Source: WLWS01 sp965243105 (lineage in GTDB: Bacteria; Pseudomonadota; Gammaproteobacteria; Eutrophobiales; Eutrophobiaceae). Taken from it: DNA of 64,000 nucleotides. Location: assembly GCA_965243105.1 (NCBI GenBank), contig CBDEUC010000003.1, positions 1,550,001-1,614,000 of the forward strand. Direction: 5' to 3'. The translations under genes and the position numbers were made by a program. The notes beneath the pieces were generated by a model that saw only the letters and a program-made list of their open reading frames with translations, ran no database searches and was not told the DNA's origin. Shown here one piece after another: positions 43,367 to 53,012 of the stretch (position 1 is the stretch's first letter; each line of letters starts with the position of its first letter).

Positions 43367-44442
43367 ATCACGAAACGGAAACAGCTGAAGTAGAAGAAAC
43401 ACCAGCAGAGGATCAAAAAGAAGTGCGTTCACAAGGGTCCGGGGCTGGGCTCTGGGTCGTTGCCCTGATTGCGCTGCTGTCCTTTGGCATGTCCGGCCAC
43501 CTGTTTCATCGTCTGAATACTGCAGGAAAGGAAGAGAAAAAACTGGAAGTAAGGATGGCCGAGGCAGAAAGCGAAATAGGCCGCAGCAGCTCGGCCCTTG
43601 CCGGTTTAAGTGAACATGATCGGGGTCTTGAAGAAAAACTGCAGGCCGTGGAGTCTGCGCAGGCGGCCCTGGGTAAGCGTCTAAATGATTTATTGCGCAT
43701 GCAAAGCATGGGTAACAATGACTGGGCGCTGGCAGAGGTTGAACACCTGCTTATTATTGCCTCTCATCGGCTCAAGCTTGAGAAAGATGCAGGTCTCGCC
43801 CTCGCAGCACTTGAAGCCGCAGATGACCGCCTGAGGGACATTAATGATCCGGAACTGTTGAGCGTGCGTCAGCAGCTGGCCTCGGATATCAACACGCTTA
43901 AGCAGGTCAGCCCGGTTGATATTTCCGGTCTCGCGCTTTTCCTGTCTGACGTGGTGGGCAGGGTTTCAGAGCTACCGCTGGCACCGGTGGTTATTAATGA
44001 TGAGCGGGAACTGCCGGCGCAAAGCGAAGTCGACCCGGCAGCAGGCACCTGGGACAGGCTGGTGGATTCGGTGTGGAAAGATATTCGCGGTCTCGTGCAA
44101 ATTTCCAGGACAGGTGAAGATGGCCCGGCCACGCTCGCGCCGGAACAGCGTTATTTCCTGTACCAGAACCTGCGACTGCAACTGGAGTCAGCTCGCTATG
44201 CCGTGTTACGCAGGGATAGCGCCAATCTCAGCGTATCAGCAGGTATTATTGTTGACTGGCTGAATAAATACTTTGATGTTTCTGACAGTGGTGTATCCAA
44301 CATCGTTGAGTCGGTTTCGAGAATGTCCGGTCTCGAACTCGCCCCGGAACTTCCGAGCATCAGCTCCTCCCTTGAAACCCTGCGTGCTCACCAGCGTCTT
44401 CGGGACGCGGTGCCGGGTGACGATGACAGCATGAATCCCTGA
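43363..44442 (+). CDS. hemX: HemX family membrane protein
   Basis: The 359-residue protein has one helix (about residues 28-45), a coiled coil (55-110), and a periplasmic domain with NDWALAEVEHLLIIASHRL, a HemX hallmark. HemX was once named as a methyltransferase; here it lacks SAM motifs, so the role is unknown. It lies between hemD and hemY, its usual place. Confidence 0.88.
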   Translation: MNHETETAEVEETPAEDQKEVRSQGSGAGLWVVALIALLSFGMSGHLFHRLNTAGKEEKKLEVRMAEAESEIGRSSSALAGLSEHDRGLEEKLQAVESAQAALGKRLNDLLRMQSMGNNDWALAEVEHLLIIASHRLKLEKDAGLALAALEAADDRLRDINDPELLSVRQQLASDINTLKQVSPVDISGLALFLSDVVGRVSELPLAPVVINDERELPAQSEVDPAAGTWDRLVDSVWKDIRGLVQISRTGEDGPATLAPEQRYFLYQNLRLQLESARYAVLRRDSANLSVSAGIIVDWLNKYFDVSDSGVSNIVESVSRMSGLELAPELPSISSSLETLRAHQRLRDAVPGDDDSMNP

Positions 44443-44446
44443 GGCT

Positions 44447-45691
44447 ATGCGTTACCTTGTTCTAATTGTTGTTGGACTGGCGCTGGCGATCCTGGCGGGC
44501 AACCTGTTGTCCTACGATAGCGGGCTGATGTTATTTTCCTATGCCGGCTATAGCATTCAGATGAGCCTCAGCGTATTTGTTGTTTTATCCCTGCTGGTTT
44601 TTGTTGCCGTTTATTTTATTGTTCGCCTGCTCTGGGGGCTCTGGCGATTACCACGGAACGTGAACCGCTGGTCAAAGCATCGTCGCCATCGTCGAGCAGA
44701 GAAACTCCTTAACCGGGGCGTGCTGGCAGAGCTCGAAGGCGACTGGAAAGAGGCAGAAAACGCTTACAAGCGTAGTGCCACCTACAGCAGCAAGCCAATG
44801 GTTAACTACCTCGCCGCAGCGAGGGCTGCGCAACAGCAGGGTGCGATGGATCGACGCGACACCTACCTTGGCCTTGCCCATGATGCCGAGAGTAGTCCCG
44901 GTCTCGCGCTGGGATTAACACAGGCAAAACTGCAGCTGGGGCAGGGTCAAACCGAGCAGGCCTATGCAACATTGAACCAGCTGGTTGACGAGCAGGGCGA
45001 TGATCGACAGATAAATACCCTGTTACTTGAAGTGGCCAGCGATCTTGGTGAATGGTCCCAGGCCCAGGAACTACTTTCCGACGCAAGGAAACGCAAGTCC
45101 ATTTCCCGTGACAATCTCAGGCTGAGACAACAGGCCATATACGCAGGCCAGTTGCGCGCCGCCACCGACCTTGAGCAGCTCGATAGTTGCTGGGGGCAGG
45201 TGCCGGGCAAGTTACGCGAAGAGCCGGCAATTATTGAAGCCTACGTCGAGGCCAGCATCAGGCTGGAGCGAACTGCTGACTGCGAAGCTATATTGCGAAA
45301 AGCTATCAGGAAGGAGTGGCGTGATTCACTTGTGCGTCTTTATGGACTGGTGGAAGCAAACAAGTTAACCCGCCAACTACAGTTTGCAGAAAAGCTTATT
45401 GATAGTCATAAGAACAGCGCCATCCTGCATCTGAGCTTGGGAAGACTGTGCAGTAAACTGGGCTTATGGGGCAAGGCGCGGTCCTACCTGCAGGAATCTA
45501 TTGCATTGCAGGCAACAGCTGAGTCCTGCCAGGCCATGGCTTTCCTGCTGGAAGAACAGGGAGAAAAAGAGGAAGCAGCCAGCTATTTTCGCAAGGGACT
45601 CGGCCTTGCAACCGAGCTGGATAATGAACCTGCAGGCAGGGCATTGCTTGCGGCGCCGAAGCTGGAGGCCGGCGCAGAAAACTCCGCCTAG
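44447..45691 (+). CDS. hemY: HemY-type TPR membrane protein
   Basis: The 414-residue protein has two N-terminal helices (about residues 3-20 and 40-65) and TPR-like repeats over the rest, matching the proteobacterial HemY_N family. It is not the protoporphyrinogen oxidase also called HemY in Bacillus. Its TAG stop shares the palindrome CTAG with the stop of the convergent parA-like gene. Confidence 0.88.
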   Translation: MRYLVLIVVGLALAILAGNLLSYDSGLMLFSYAGYSIQMSLSVFVVLSLLVFVAVYFIVRLLWGLWRLPRNVNRWSKHRRHRRAEKLLNRGVLAELEGDWKEAENAYKRSATYSSKPMVNYLAAARAAQQQGAMDRRDTYLGLAHDAESSPGLALGLTQAKLQLGQGQTEQAYATLNQLVDEQGDDRQINTLLLEVASDLGEWSQAQELLSDARKRKSISRDNLRLRQQAIYAGQLRAATDLEQLDSCWGQVPGKLREEPAIIEAYVEASIRLERTADCEAILRKAIRKEWRDSLVRLYGLVEANKLTRQLQFAEKLIDSHKNSAILHLSLGRLCSKLGLWGKARSYLQESIALQATAESCQAMAFLLEEQGEKEEAASYFRKGLGLATELDNEPAGRALLAAPKLEAGAENSA

Positions 45692-46344
45692 CTTGGCATA
45701 CTCCTTACGCTGTTGAGCCACTTCACCAGTGGCTGCCACTGCTCGCGGTCATAGGTTGTTTTTGCCGGGGCAAATTCAAAAATACTCAGGCCCTTTTCAG
45801 ATGCCTTGATGTAATTCTGCGTTGCACGAAGCATGGTAATAAATGGAAGCTTGTGCCCACTCGGCAGCTTGATCTTGTCCAGGTAGTTTTCCAGCTTCGC
45901 TGCAGCAATGGTGTCTTCACGCACACGATTGGCCACTGTCGCTACCTTGATCTTCCTGTTGATGAGCTTGCGCAGGGAAAACAATTCATCTACGAAATGT
46001 TCTGCAGCCCGAATGTCCAGTGGCGATGGCATCATCGGCATGACTATGGTCTGGCTTATCTTTGCGTAATTTGCCAGCTTCTTGCCATGAAGTGCGGCGG
46101 GTGTGTCAATGATGAGAACTTCCGTCCTTCTTGGAACATCGATCTTGCCGGCTTTTACCTTGGCGTTCTTGATCTGGGCGGCGGATTCCGGGCGAATGGC
46201 CAGCCAGTCGGCACTTGATTGCTGCGGGTCACAGTCCGCGATACTTACCCGCTTTCCCTGGGAGGCAAAATAACCAGCTATGTTTGTGGCGATAGTGCTT
46301 TTTCCACAACCACCCTTGGGATTAAGTACAAGAATAGAGCGCAT
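45688..46344 (-). CDS. ParA/MinD-like ATPase, orphan
   Basis: The 218-residue protein is a deviant Walker ATPase: VLNPKGGCGKSTIATNIAG (Walker A with signature Lys), IADCDPQQSSADWL and VLIIDTPAAL. No ParB partner is nearby. The ATG giving MRSILVLN is chosen over a start 14 codons upstream. Such orphans position various cellular cargoes. It follows the phosphoribulokinase gene by about 110 bases on the same strand, but a functional link is speculative. Confidence 0.8.
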   Translation of the reverse strand: MRSILVLNPKGGCGKSTIATNIAGYFASQGKRVSIADCDPQQSSADWLAIRPESAAQIKNAKVKAGKIDVPRRTEVLIIDTPAALHGKKLANYAKISQTIVMPMMPSPLDIRAAEHFVDELFSLRKLINRKIKVATVANRVREDTIAAAKLENYLDKIKLPSGHKLPFITMLRATQNYIKASEKGLSIFEFAPAKTTYDREQWQPLVKWLNSVRSMPS

Positions 46345-46455
46345 GCCAGGCTTCCCCGCTGTTGTCCTTGGCAAAGTATAACGCACTCAGGGCGTGAATG
46401 ATAAACCCTGCATCTATGATGCGATGCACAAGAAACCGCGCTGGCCGTGACCTGC

Positions 46456-47349
46456 TCAGTTCGAGGAAAGGTTCCAGACTTTCTCCCGCTCGTGCATCAT
46501 CCTCTGGATCACCGGGTTAATAATCAACTGCATGGCAAAAACATTTTTGCCTGCAGGCACCACGATGGTATCCGGCGCAGACATGACGGAGCCTTCAAGC
46601 ATTTCCAGCAGGTAGCGAAAGTCTACCTGCAGCTTCTTGCTGTTACGGATATGAATAACTGAAAGACTCTGGTCGTTTGACGGGATCTGGTCAAATGCAA
46701 AGGGATTCGAGGTATCGACGGTTGGTACTCGCTGAAAATTGATGTCGGTGCGGGAAAACTGCGGTGTAATGTAATGCACGTAGTCCGGCAGGCGATCCAG
46801 TATCATTTTCGTGGCATCCTCCGCGGTATAGCCGCGCACTGCCTGGTCGCGATGGATCTTTTGCATCCACTCAAGGTTGATAATTGGCACCACGCCAATG
46901 AGTAAATCGACGTGCTGGGCAATATTAACATTGTCATAGACCAGCCCACCGTGAAGACCTTCATAAAACAGCAGGTCAGTTGGCTCAGGCAGATCCTGCC
47001 AGGGGGTCAGCGTGCCTGGCGGTGAATTGTGAATTACCGCTTCGTCTTCGTTGTGAACATAGTAGCGTCGCTGTCCTGTTCCTGTTTCGGCGTAACCACT
47101 GAAAAGACCTTCAAGGCGATCAAACAGGTTGCCATCGGGACCAAAGTGGGTCAGTGCCTTTCCTTCCTCCCTGGCTTTCTTTGAGGCCGCATCCATTTCC
47201 TTGCGGTTGTAGCGATGAAAGCTGTCACCTTCAATAATTGCCGGGTTGATACCTTCATCCCGAAAGATCATTTCAAATGCCTTTTTCACATGGGAAGTGC
47301 CGGAGCCCGATGAACCGGTTACGGCCACGATGGGGTGTTTCATTGACAT
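46456..47349 (-). CDS. prk: phosphoribulokinase (Calvin cycle)
   Basis: The 297-residue protein matches class I proteobacterial phosphoribulokinase, which makes ribulose-1,5-bisphosphate for Rubisco. P-loop VTGSSGSGTSHV, IEGDSFHRYNRKEMD, YEGLHGGLVYDNVN and PQFSRTDINFQRVPTVDTSNPF-type segment are conserved. This is strong evidence for a Calvin-Benson cycle, although some non-autotrophs carry prkB homologues. The ATG at 47349 and another two codons later are both possible. Confidence 0.92.
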   Translation of the reverse strand: MSMKHPIVAVTGSSGSGTSHVKKAFEMIFRDEGINPAIIEGDSFHRYNRKEMDAASKKAREEGKALTHFGPDGNLFDRLEGLFSGYAETGTGQRRYYVHNEDEAVIHNSPPGTLTPWQDLPEPTDLLFYEGLHGGLVYDNVNIAQHVDLLIGVVPIINLEWMQKIHRDQAVRGYTAEDATKMILDRLPDYVHYITPQFSRTDINFQRVPTVDTSNPFAFDQIPSNDQSLSVIHIRNSKKLQVDFRYLLEMLEGSVMSAPDTIVVPAGKNVFAMQLIINPVIQRMMHEREKVWNLSSN

Positions 47350-47488
47350 GTATTTGAAAGATCCTTGAAAAGTTGTTTTCCCGTTATTTTATCGTGCCGA
47401 AACCGGGGCGCAAAGGGAATCAGTGCCCCGCAGGAGACTTTTCACTGACGCTGCTAATTCGCGGCTACACCACAAAGGGCATATTATG

Positions 47489-47506
47489 TAAGCTAGGTGT
47501 AGCTAA
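47489..47506. promoter_or_regulatory. LysR-type dyad upstream of prk (candidate CbbR site)
   Basis: Reading toward prk, TTAGCTA-CACC-TAGCTTA is an inverted repeat (6 of 7 positions) containing the T-N11-A pattern of LysR-family regulators. It lies 140 bases upstream of prk and about 90 bases upstream of divergent msbA. CbbR, the usual Calvin gene activator, is LysR-type. The match is short and could be chance. Confidence 0.35.
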
Positions 47507-47594
47507 TGACTCGAGTGACACCTGCCGGCAGGAACAGGCATTGTTCATGTTAATCTTTACAGGCGTACATTATCTAGTGGCTGGAATTGAATAG

Positions 47595-49343
47595 TTGAAT
47601 AAGCGCGAAACATCCGATCTTGGTCTGTACCTGCGGCTGCTGGGTTACGTTAAGCCCTACTGGCGCGTGTTCGGTGCCTCGCTGCTGGCGATGGTGCTGC
47701 TGGCTATTACCAACCCTGCCACCGCCGCTCTTTTCAAATACATGATCGCCGGGGTATTTATTACCCAGGATGCGTCCGTGGTGACGAAGATCATCGTCGC
47801 CCTCGTGGTGCTGTCTGCGGCAGCGGCCGTTTCCAATTACACCAGTGGTTTCTGCCTTCACTGGGTAGCCAACAAGGTCATCATGGACTTGCGCGCAGCG
47901 CTGTTTCGAAAGCTGCTCAGGTTTGACAGCAAGTTCTATGATGAGCAGAGCGCCGGCAGCCTGGTCTCCCGCTTCACCTATGATGTTACCCAGCTCAAGG
48001 AAGCCTCGACAAATGTACTCAATGTGCTGGTCAGGGATTCCCTGACCATACTTGGCCTGCTGGCGTGGATGCTCTTTATTGACTGGCAATTGACCGCGAT
48101 TACATTGTTAACGGCCCCGGCCATAGCCGGGTTCCTGGTTTACATTCGGCGTCGACTCCGGCGCATGAGTACCAGCGTGCAGGACACCATGGGCGAGATA
48201 AACAACATACTTGCCGAGATAATCAGTGCCGAGAGAATTGTTAAGCTCTTTGGTGGACAGGAATATGAAAAGGCGCGATTTCACCAGGCCATAAACAGCA
48301 ACCGTCGTTTTAACATGAAGTTCAGTGGTGCAGCGGTGGCAAGCAGCCCGGTTGTGCAGTTCATCACAGCCCTGGCCCTGGCAGCGATCGTCTATGTATC
48401 CTCGAAAAAAGCAGTTGCCGGGCAGCTTGGCGTGGACGACTTTGTATCTTTCTTTACCGCGATACTGATGATTCTTGGTCCGCTGAAAAGACTGGTTCGC
48501 ATTAATGAACATATCCAGCGAGGCATGGCCGCCTGCGAGAGCGTCTTTTCCCTGCTTGATGGCGAAGAGGAACATGATGAGGGCGAATTAAAGGTTGAGC
48601 GTCTCAAGGGTGAAATTGAGATACGCAACCTGAGTTTTCGTTATGACGATGATGCGGGCTTCGCCCTTGAAAATTTCAGCATGACGATCAAGCCCGGTGA
48701 AACGGTTGCACTGGTCGGTGTGTCCGGGAGTGGCAAGTCAACCCTGGCCAACCTCCTGCCCTGTTTTTACCAGGTTAGCGAGGGCGAGATATTTCTCGAT
48801 GGGGTTGATATCAAGCAATACACCCTGGCAAGCCTGCGAGAAAACATGGCCATGGTCAGCCAGGACGTGGTGTTGTTCAACAAGTCCGTGGCCGACAATA
48901 TTGCCTATGCCTGTGAATCTCCCGCGATAAAGGATATCGAGGAAGCCGCGCGCAGGGCTCACGCCATGGAATTTATCAATAAGCTTGCAAACGGCATGGA
49001 GACTTCCATTGGTGACCACGGTTCACGCCTGTCAGGTGGTCAGCGACAAAGGATCGCCCTGGCCCGTGCTTTAATGAAAGACGCGCCGATACTGATCCTC
49101 GACGAGGCCACCTCCGCGCTCGACTCGGAGTCAGAAAGGGAAATTCAGCAGGCGCTTGAAGAACTGCATGGCTCACGCACCTGCCTGGTCATCGCACACA
49201 GGCTGTCCACTGTTGAAAAAGCGGATCGTATTTTTGTCCTGTCTGAGGGGCATGTCGTGGAAACGGGTACGCATGAAGAGCTGCTTGCTCTTGATGGTGT
49301 TTATCGCAGGCTTCAATCAAGTGACCTTGTTGAAAGCGGCTGA
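47595..49343 (+). CDS. msbA: lipid A export ABC transporter, MsbA
   Basis: The 582-residue fused permease-ATPase flips core-lipid A across the inner membrane. It has six helices in the first 320 residues, then Walker A GVSGSGKSTL, signature RLSGGQRQRIALARAL, Walker B ILILDEATSALD and VIAHRLSTVE. The start is TTG, the first codon after an in-frame TAG; the first ATG is 31 codons later, inside the first helix. No lpxK follows. Confidence 0.9.
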   Translation: MNKRETSDLGLYLRLLGYVKPYWRVFGASLLAMVLLAITNPATAALFKYMIAGVFITQDASVVTKIIVALVVLSAAAAVSNYTSGFCLHWVANKVIMDLRAALFRKLLRFDSKFYDEQSAGSLVSRFTYDVTQLKEASTNVLNVLVRDSLTILGLLAWMLFIDWQLTAITLLTAPAIAGFLVYIRRRLRRMSTSVQDTMGEINNILAEIISAERIVKLFGGQEYEKARFHQAINSNRRFNMKFSGAAVASSPVVQFITALALAAIVYVSSKKAVAGQLGVDDFVSFFTAILMILGPLKRLVRINEHIQRGMAACESVFSLLDGEEEHDEGELKVERLKGEIEIRNLSFRYDDDAGFALENFSMTIKPGETVALVGVSGSGKSTLANLLPCFYQVSEGEIFLDGVDIKQYTLASLRENMAMVSQDVVLFNKSVADNIAYACESPAIKDIEEAARRAHAMEFINKLANGMETSIGDHGSRLSGGQRQRIALARALMKDAPILILDEATSALDSESEREIQQALEELHGSRTCLVIAHRLSTVEKADRIFVLSEGHVVETGTHEELLALDGVYRRLQSSDLVESG

Positions 49344-49361
49344 GCCAGGGGTTCTGCGAAA

Positions 49362-50783
49362 CTAATCCACCCTGAGAATTTTCATATTATTGGTGCCGCC
49401 ACGGGTGCCCTGCAGGTCACCCTTGGTAATAATGACAACATCACCTTCTTCCACGGCATCCTGTTCCTTTAGATCTTCAATAATTTCACGGTTTGCTTCC
49501 AGTGGATCCGTAGAAGTAATGTCAAAGCTAACCGGGTAAACACCCCGGTACAGCTTTACCTTGCGCGCGGTAGAAGTATGACGGGTAAAGGCAAACACCG
49601 GTATGCCGGAAGAAATACGTGACATCCACAGGCAGGTAGAACCTGTTTCTGTGAGCGCGGCAATGGCCCGTGCGCCGATATGGTTAGCGGCATACATTGT
49701 CGACATGGCAATGGCTTCATCGATGTGCTCGATACGCTGGTTTAAGCGATGATCGCTAACACGGGTTTCCCGTTGCTTCTCGGTTTCCTCGCAGATCCTG
49801 GACATGGCCCTGACTACAGTTTGCGGATGCAGGCCTATACTGGTCTCGCCCGATAACATCACCGCGTCAGTACCATCCAGCACGGCATTGGCGACATCAA
49901 ATACTTCTGCGCGATAGGGCGTTTGCTGGCTGATCATGGATTCCATCATCTGCGTGGCGGTGATAACAGCACGATCCATATCCCGGGCCAGCTTGATCAG
50001 CCTTTTTTGAACCGGAGGCAGTGCTGCGTCCCCGATTTCAACACCAAGGTCGCCCCTGGCGATCATCACTGCGTCAGAGATCTCGATGATGGCCTCGGCA
50101 TTTTCCAGCGATTCAGATCTTTCGAACTTCGCAATGACACCGGCGCTGCTATCGCGTGCGTCGAGCAGCTCGCGCGCCTGCCTGATATCATCTGCATTGC
50201 GGGCAAAGGAAATCGCTATGTAATCTGCACCGATACTTGCGGCGTGCGTGAGATCGTCCAGGTCTTTTTCAGTGAGTGCGGAGGCAGAAAGACCGCCCCC
50301 CTGCAGGTTGATACCCTTGCTGTCAGAGAGCTCACCACCGATGATAACCTTGCAGCTGACACGGCCTGCTTTCACCCCGGTTACCTGCAACTCCAGCTTT
50401 CCATCGTCAAGCAGTAGAATGTCATCCTGCTTTACGTCCTCTGCAAGCTGCTTGTAGGTAACGCCGACCTGGTTTTCGTCACCGTCATCACGGCCGAGAT
50501 TGACATCGATAGCAAAGTCATCGCCCTTGCCCAGCCTGGTTTTCCCGGTCCTGAATTTTTCTATTCGTATCTTCGGCCCCTGGAGGTCACAGATAATACC
50601 CACCTCGGTGGACAGCTCTTCCGCGACCTTGCGAATTTCTGAAACCCTTCTTTCGTGATCGGCGTGACGCTGGTGAGAATAGTTAATGCGAAAGAGATCA
50701 ACACCGGCGTCGATCATTTCCCGGATGACGCCGGGACGATCAGTAGATGGTCCGACCGTGGCGATTATCTTGGTACGACGCAT
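49362..50783 (-). CDS. pyk: pyruvate kinase
   Basis: The 473-residue glycolytic enzyme makes pyruvate and ATP from phosphoenolpyruvate. MRRTKIIATVGPSTD, ICDLQGPKIRI, the catalytic loop VMIARGDLGVEIG and ITATQMMESM are intact. The ATG is chosen by family alignment and lies four bases after the pgk stop. It ends a tkt-gap-pgk-pyk operon like those in Calvin-cycle proteobacteria. Confidence 0.96.
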   Translation of the reverse strand: MRRTKIIATVGPSTDRPGVIREMIDAGVDLFRINYSHQRHADHERRVSEIRKVAEELSTEVGIICDLQGPKIRIEKFRTGKTRLGKGDDFAIDVNLGRDDGDENQVGVTYKQLAEDVKQDDILLLDDGKLELQVTGVKAGRVSCKVIIGGELSDSKGINLQGGGLSASALTEKDLDDLTHAASIGADYIAISFARNADDIRQARELLDARDSSAGVIAKFERSESLENAEAIIEISDAVMIARGDLGVEIGDAALPPVQKRLIKLARDMDRAVITATQMMESMISQQTPYRAEVFDVANAVLDGTDAVMLSGETSIGLHPQTVVRAMSRICEETEKQRETRVSDHRLNQRIEHIDEAIAMSTMYAANHIGARAIAALTETGSTCLWMSRISSGIPVFAFTRHTSTARKVKLYRGVYPVSFDITSTDPLEANREIIEDLKEQDAVEEGDVVIITKGDLQGTRGGTNNMKILRVD

Positions 50784-50787
50784 TTTG

Positions 50788-51963
50788 CTACGAGGACTTT
50801 TCCAGTATTGCGATTGCCGGCAGGCTCTTGCCCTCGAGGAACTCGAGGAATGCGCCGCCACCGGTAGAAATGTAGGAAATGTCCCCGCTCACACCATATT
50901 TTGATATCGCAGCCAGGGTGTCACCACCGCCTGCAACTGAAAACGCCGGGCTAGCTGCAATCGCTTTTGACAATTCTTCGGTACCATTGCCAAACTGGTC
51001 AAACTCGAACACGCCAAGCGGGCCGTTCCATACAATGGTCTTCGCCTGTTGCAGGATGCGGGCATAGTTCTCAGTGGTTCGCGGCCCGACATCCATGATC
51101 AGGTCATCGTCTTCAATTTCATCAAGGCTTTTCACGGTAGCCTTTGCATTCCTGTCGAATTCCTTGCCACAAACTACATCCACGGGAAGAGGTATTTCCC
51201 GGCCTTCTTCGCTTGCCCGCTGCTGAAGACTGCGAGCTTCATCGAGCAGGTCTTCTTCGTAAAGCGAGTTGCCAATATTGACACCGCTCGCTTTTAAAAA
51301 TGTATTGGCGATACCACCGCCAATAATGAGCTGGTCAATTTTCCCGAGCAATGATTTCAACACGGTTAACTTGGTGGACACTTTTGAGCCACCCACGATG
51401 GCAACCATGGGGCTTTCCGGTTTTTCAAAGGCTTTACCGAGAGCATCTATTTCCGCCTTTAGCAGCGGACCGGCACAGGAAAGCGGGGCAAAGCGCGCAA
51501 CGCCATGCGTCGATGCCTGGGCACGATGGGCGGTGGCAAAGGCGTCGTTGACAAAGACATCACAGAGAGAAGCCAGCTTTCTCGCGAGCTCTTCGTCATC
51601 GCTTTTTTCACCGACGTTAAAACGTACGTTTTCAAGCATGACGATTTCACCACCGGCTACATTTACACCATTTTCCCATTCCCTTATTAATGGCACATCC
51701 ATGTTAAGAAGTGATGACAGTTGTTGTGTCACCGGCAGCAGGGAAGCGGACTCGTCGTACTCTCCCTCGGCAGGACGACCAAGGTGTGACATCAGGATAA
51801 TCGCCGCGCCGGCGTCCCGTGCCTTTGCCAGGGTTGGCAGGCATGCCCTGATACGCGTGTCATCGGTCACTTCCCCGTTATCAATGGGGACGTTGAAATC
51901 GACACGAATCAGTACTTTCTTTCCGGATAATTCAACATCATCCAGGCCAGCAACAGCAGCCAT
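50788..51963 (-). CDS. pgk: phosphoglycerate kinase
   Basis: The 391-residue enzyme has the RVDFNVPID start, SHLGRP, LLENVRF-type LENVRFNVGE, VGGSKVSTK and the nucleotide loop STGGGAFLEFLEG. It is reversible between glycolysis and the Calvin cycle. Gap ends six bases upstream and pyk starts four bases downstream. Confidence 0.97.
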   Translation of the reverse strand: MAAVAGLDDVELSGKKVLIRVDFNVPIDNGEVTDDTRIRACLPTLAKARDAGAAIILMSHLGRPAEGEYDESASLLPVTQQLSSLLNMDVPLIREWENGVNVAGGEIVMLENVRFNVGEKSDDEELARKLASLCDVFVNDAFATAHRAQASTHGVARFAPLSCAGPLLKAEIDALGKAFEKPESPMVAIVGGSKVSTKLTVLKSLLGKIDQLIIGGGIANTFLKASGVNIGNSLYEEDLLDEARSLQQRASEEGREIPLPVDVVCGKEFDRNAKATVKSLDEIEDDDLIMDVGPRTTENYARILQQAKTIVWNGPLGVFEFDQFGNGTEELSKAIAASPAFSVAGGGDTLAAISKYGVSGDISYISTGGGAFLEFLEGKSLPAIAILEKSS

Positions 51964-51969
51964 GGCAAA

Positions 51970-52983
51970 TCAGGACGCGTTCATCAAGGCAATGGTGGTA
52001 TCCAGCATTCGATTTGAAAACCCCCATTCATTGTCATACCAGGAAACCACCTTCACAAGCTTGCCTTCTATCACCTTGGTCAGTGATGCGTCGTAAGTCG
52101 ACGAGGCCGGGTCGTGGTTAAAATCAATTGATACCAGCGGTGCGTCGTTGTAGGCCAGCACACCCTTGAGATCGCCTTCAGAGGCAGCTTTCATTAATTC
52201 ATTGATCTCGTCGTGGCTGGTATCCCGTGCCGCAACAAAACTCAGGTCGACCATCGAGACATTAATAGTTGGCACACGCACGGCATAACCGTCTACCTTG
52301 CCCTTGAGTTCCGGAAGCACGAGGCCGACAGCAGCGGCCGCACCGGTTTTTGTCGGTATCATCGACATGGTTGCTGAACGGGCCCTGCGCAGGTCGCTGT
52401 GATAAACATCTGTAAGCACCTGGTCATTTGTGTAGGCATGCACGGTTGTCATGGTGCCACTCAGTACGCCGATATTTTCATGCAGTACTTTTACCAGTGG
52501 TGCCAGGCAGTTGGTAGTACACGAAGCATTGGATATAACTGTATCACTTGCCTTGAGAACGTCATGGTTAACGCCGTAGACAACGGTGGCGTCCACGTCG
52601 TTGCCGCCGGGAGCAGAGATAACAACTTTCTTTGCACCGCCCTGCAGGTGAGCACTGGCTTTTTCCTTGCTGGCAAAGAAGCCGGTGGACTCGTGAACCA
52701 CGTCTACACCCAGTTCGCCCCATGGCAGGTCAGCCGGGTTACGTTCAGACAATACGCGGATCTTGTCACCGTTTACGATCATGTGATCGCCCTCGACAGA
52801 AATCGTGCCGGGAAATTTCCCATGGGCAGTGTCGTACTGGGTCAGGTGAGCATTGGTTTCGGCGTCGCCAAGGTCATTGATGGCTACGATTTGTATTTCA
52901 TCAGTGCGGCCTGATTCGTAAAGCGCCCTGAGAATATTGCGGCCAATTCTTCCGTAGCCATTTATACCTACTTTTATCGTCAT
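51970..52983 (-). CDS. gap: glyceraldehyde-3-phosphate dehydrogenase
   Basis: The 337-residue enzyme has the NAD-binding GINGYGRIGRNILRAL, the catalytic Cys in SNASCTTNCLAP, and SWYDNEWGFSNRM. The residues after the second strand, INDLGDAET, suggest NAD rather than NADP preference. It lies between tkt and pgk. Confidence 0.97.
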   Translation of the reverse strand: MTIKVGINGYGRIGRNILRALYESGRTDEIQIVAINDLGDAETNAHLTQYDTAHGKFPGTISVEGDHMIVNGDKIRVLSERNPADLPWGELGVDVVHESTGFFASKEKASAHLQGGAKKVVISAPGGNDVDATVVYGVNHDVLKASDTVISNASCTTNCLAPLVKVLHENIGVLSGTMTTVHAYTNDQVLTDVYHSDLRRARSATMSMIPTKTGAAAAVGLVLPELKGKVDGYAVRVPTINVSMVDLSFVAARDTSHDEINELMKAASEGDLKGVLAYNDAPLVSIDFNHDPASSTYDASLTKVIEGKLVKVVSWYDNEWGFSNRMLDTTIALMNAS

Positions 52984-53012
52984 GATTGTTGCTCCACAGA
53001 TAGTTCAATAAT

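Noticed and set aside
45688..47349. Reading the ParA-like gene and prk as a carboxysome-positioning locus
   Set aside because: No carboxysome shell, Rubisco or McdB-like gene is in the window, so this is not supported beyond adjacency.
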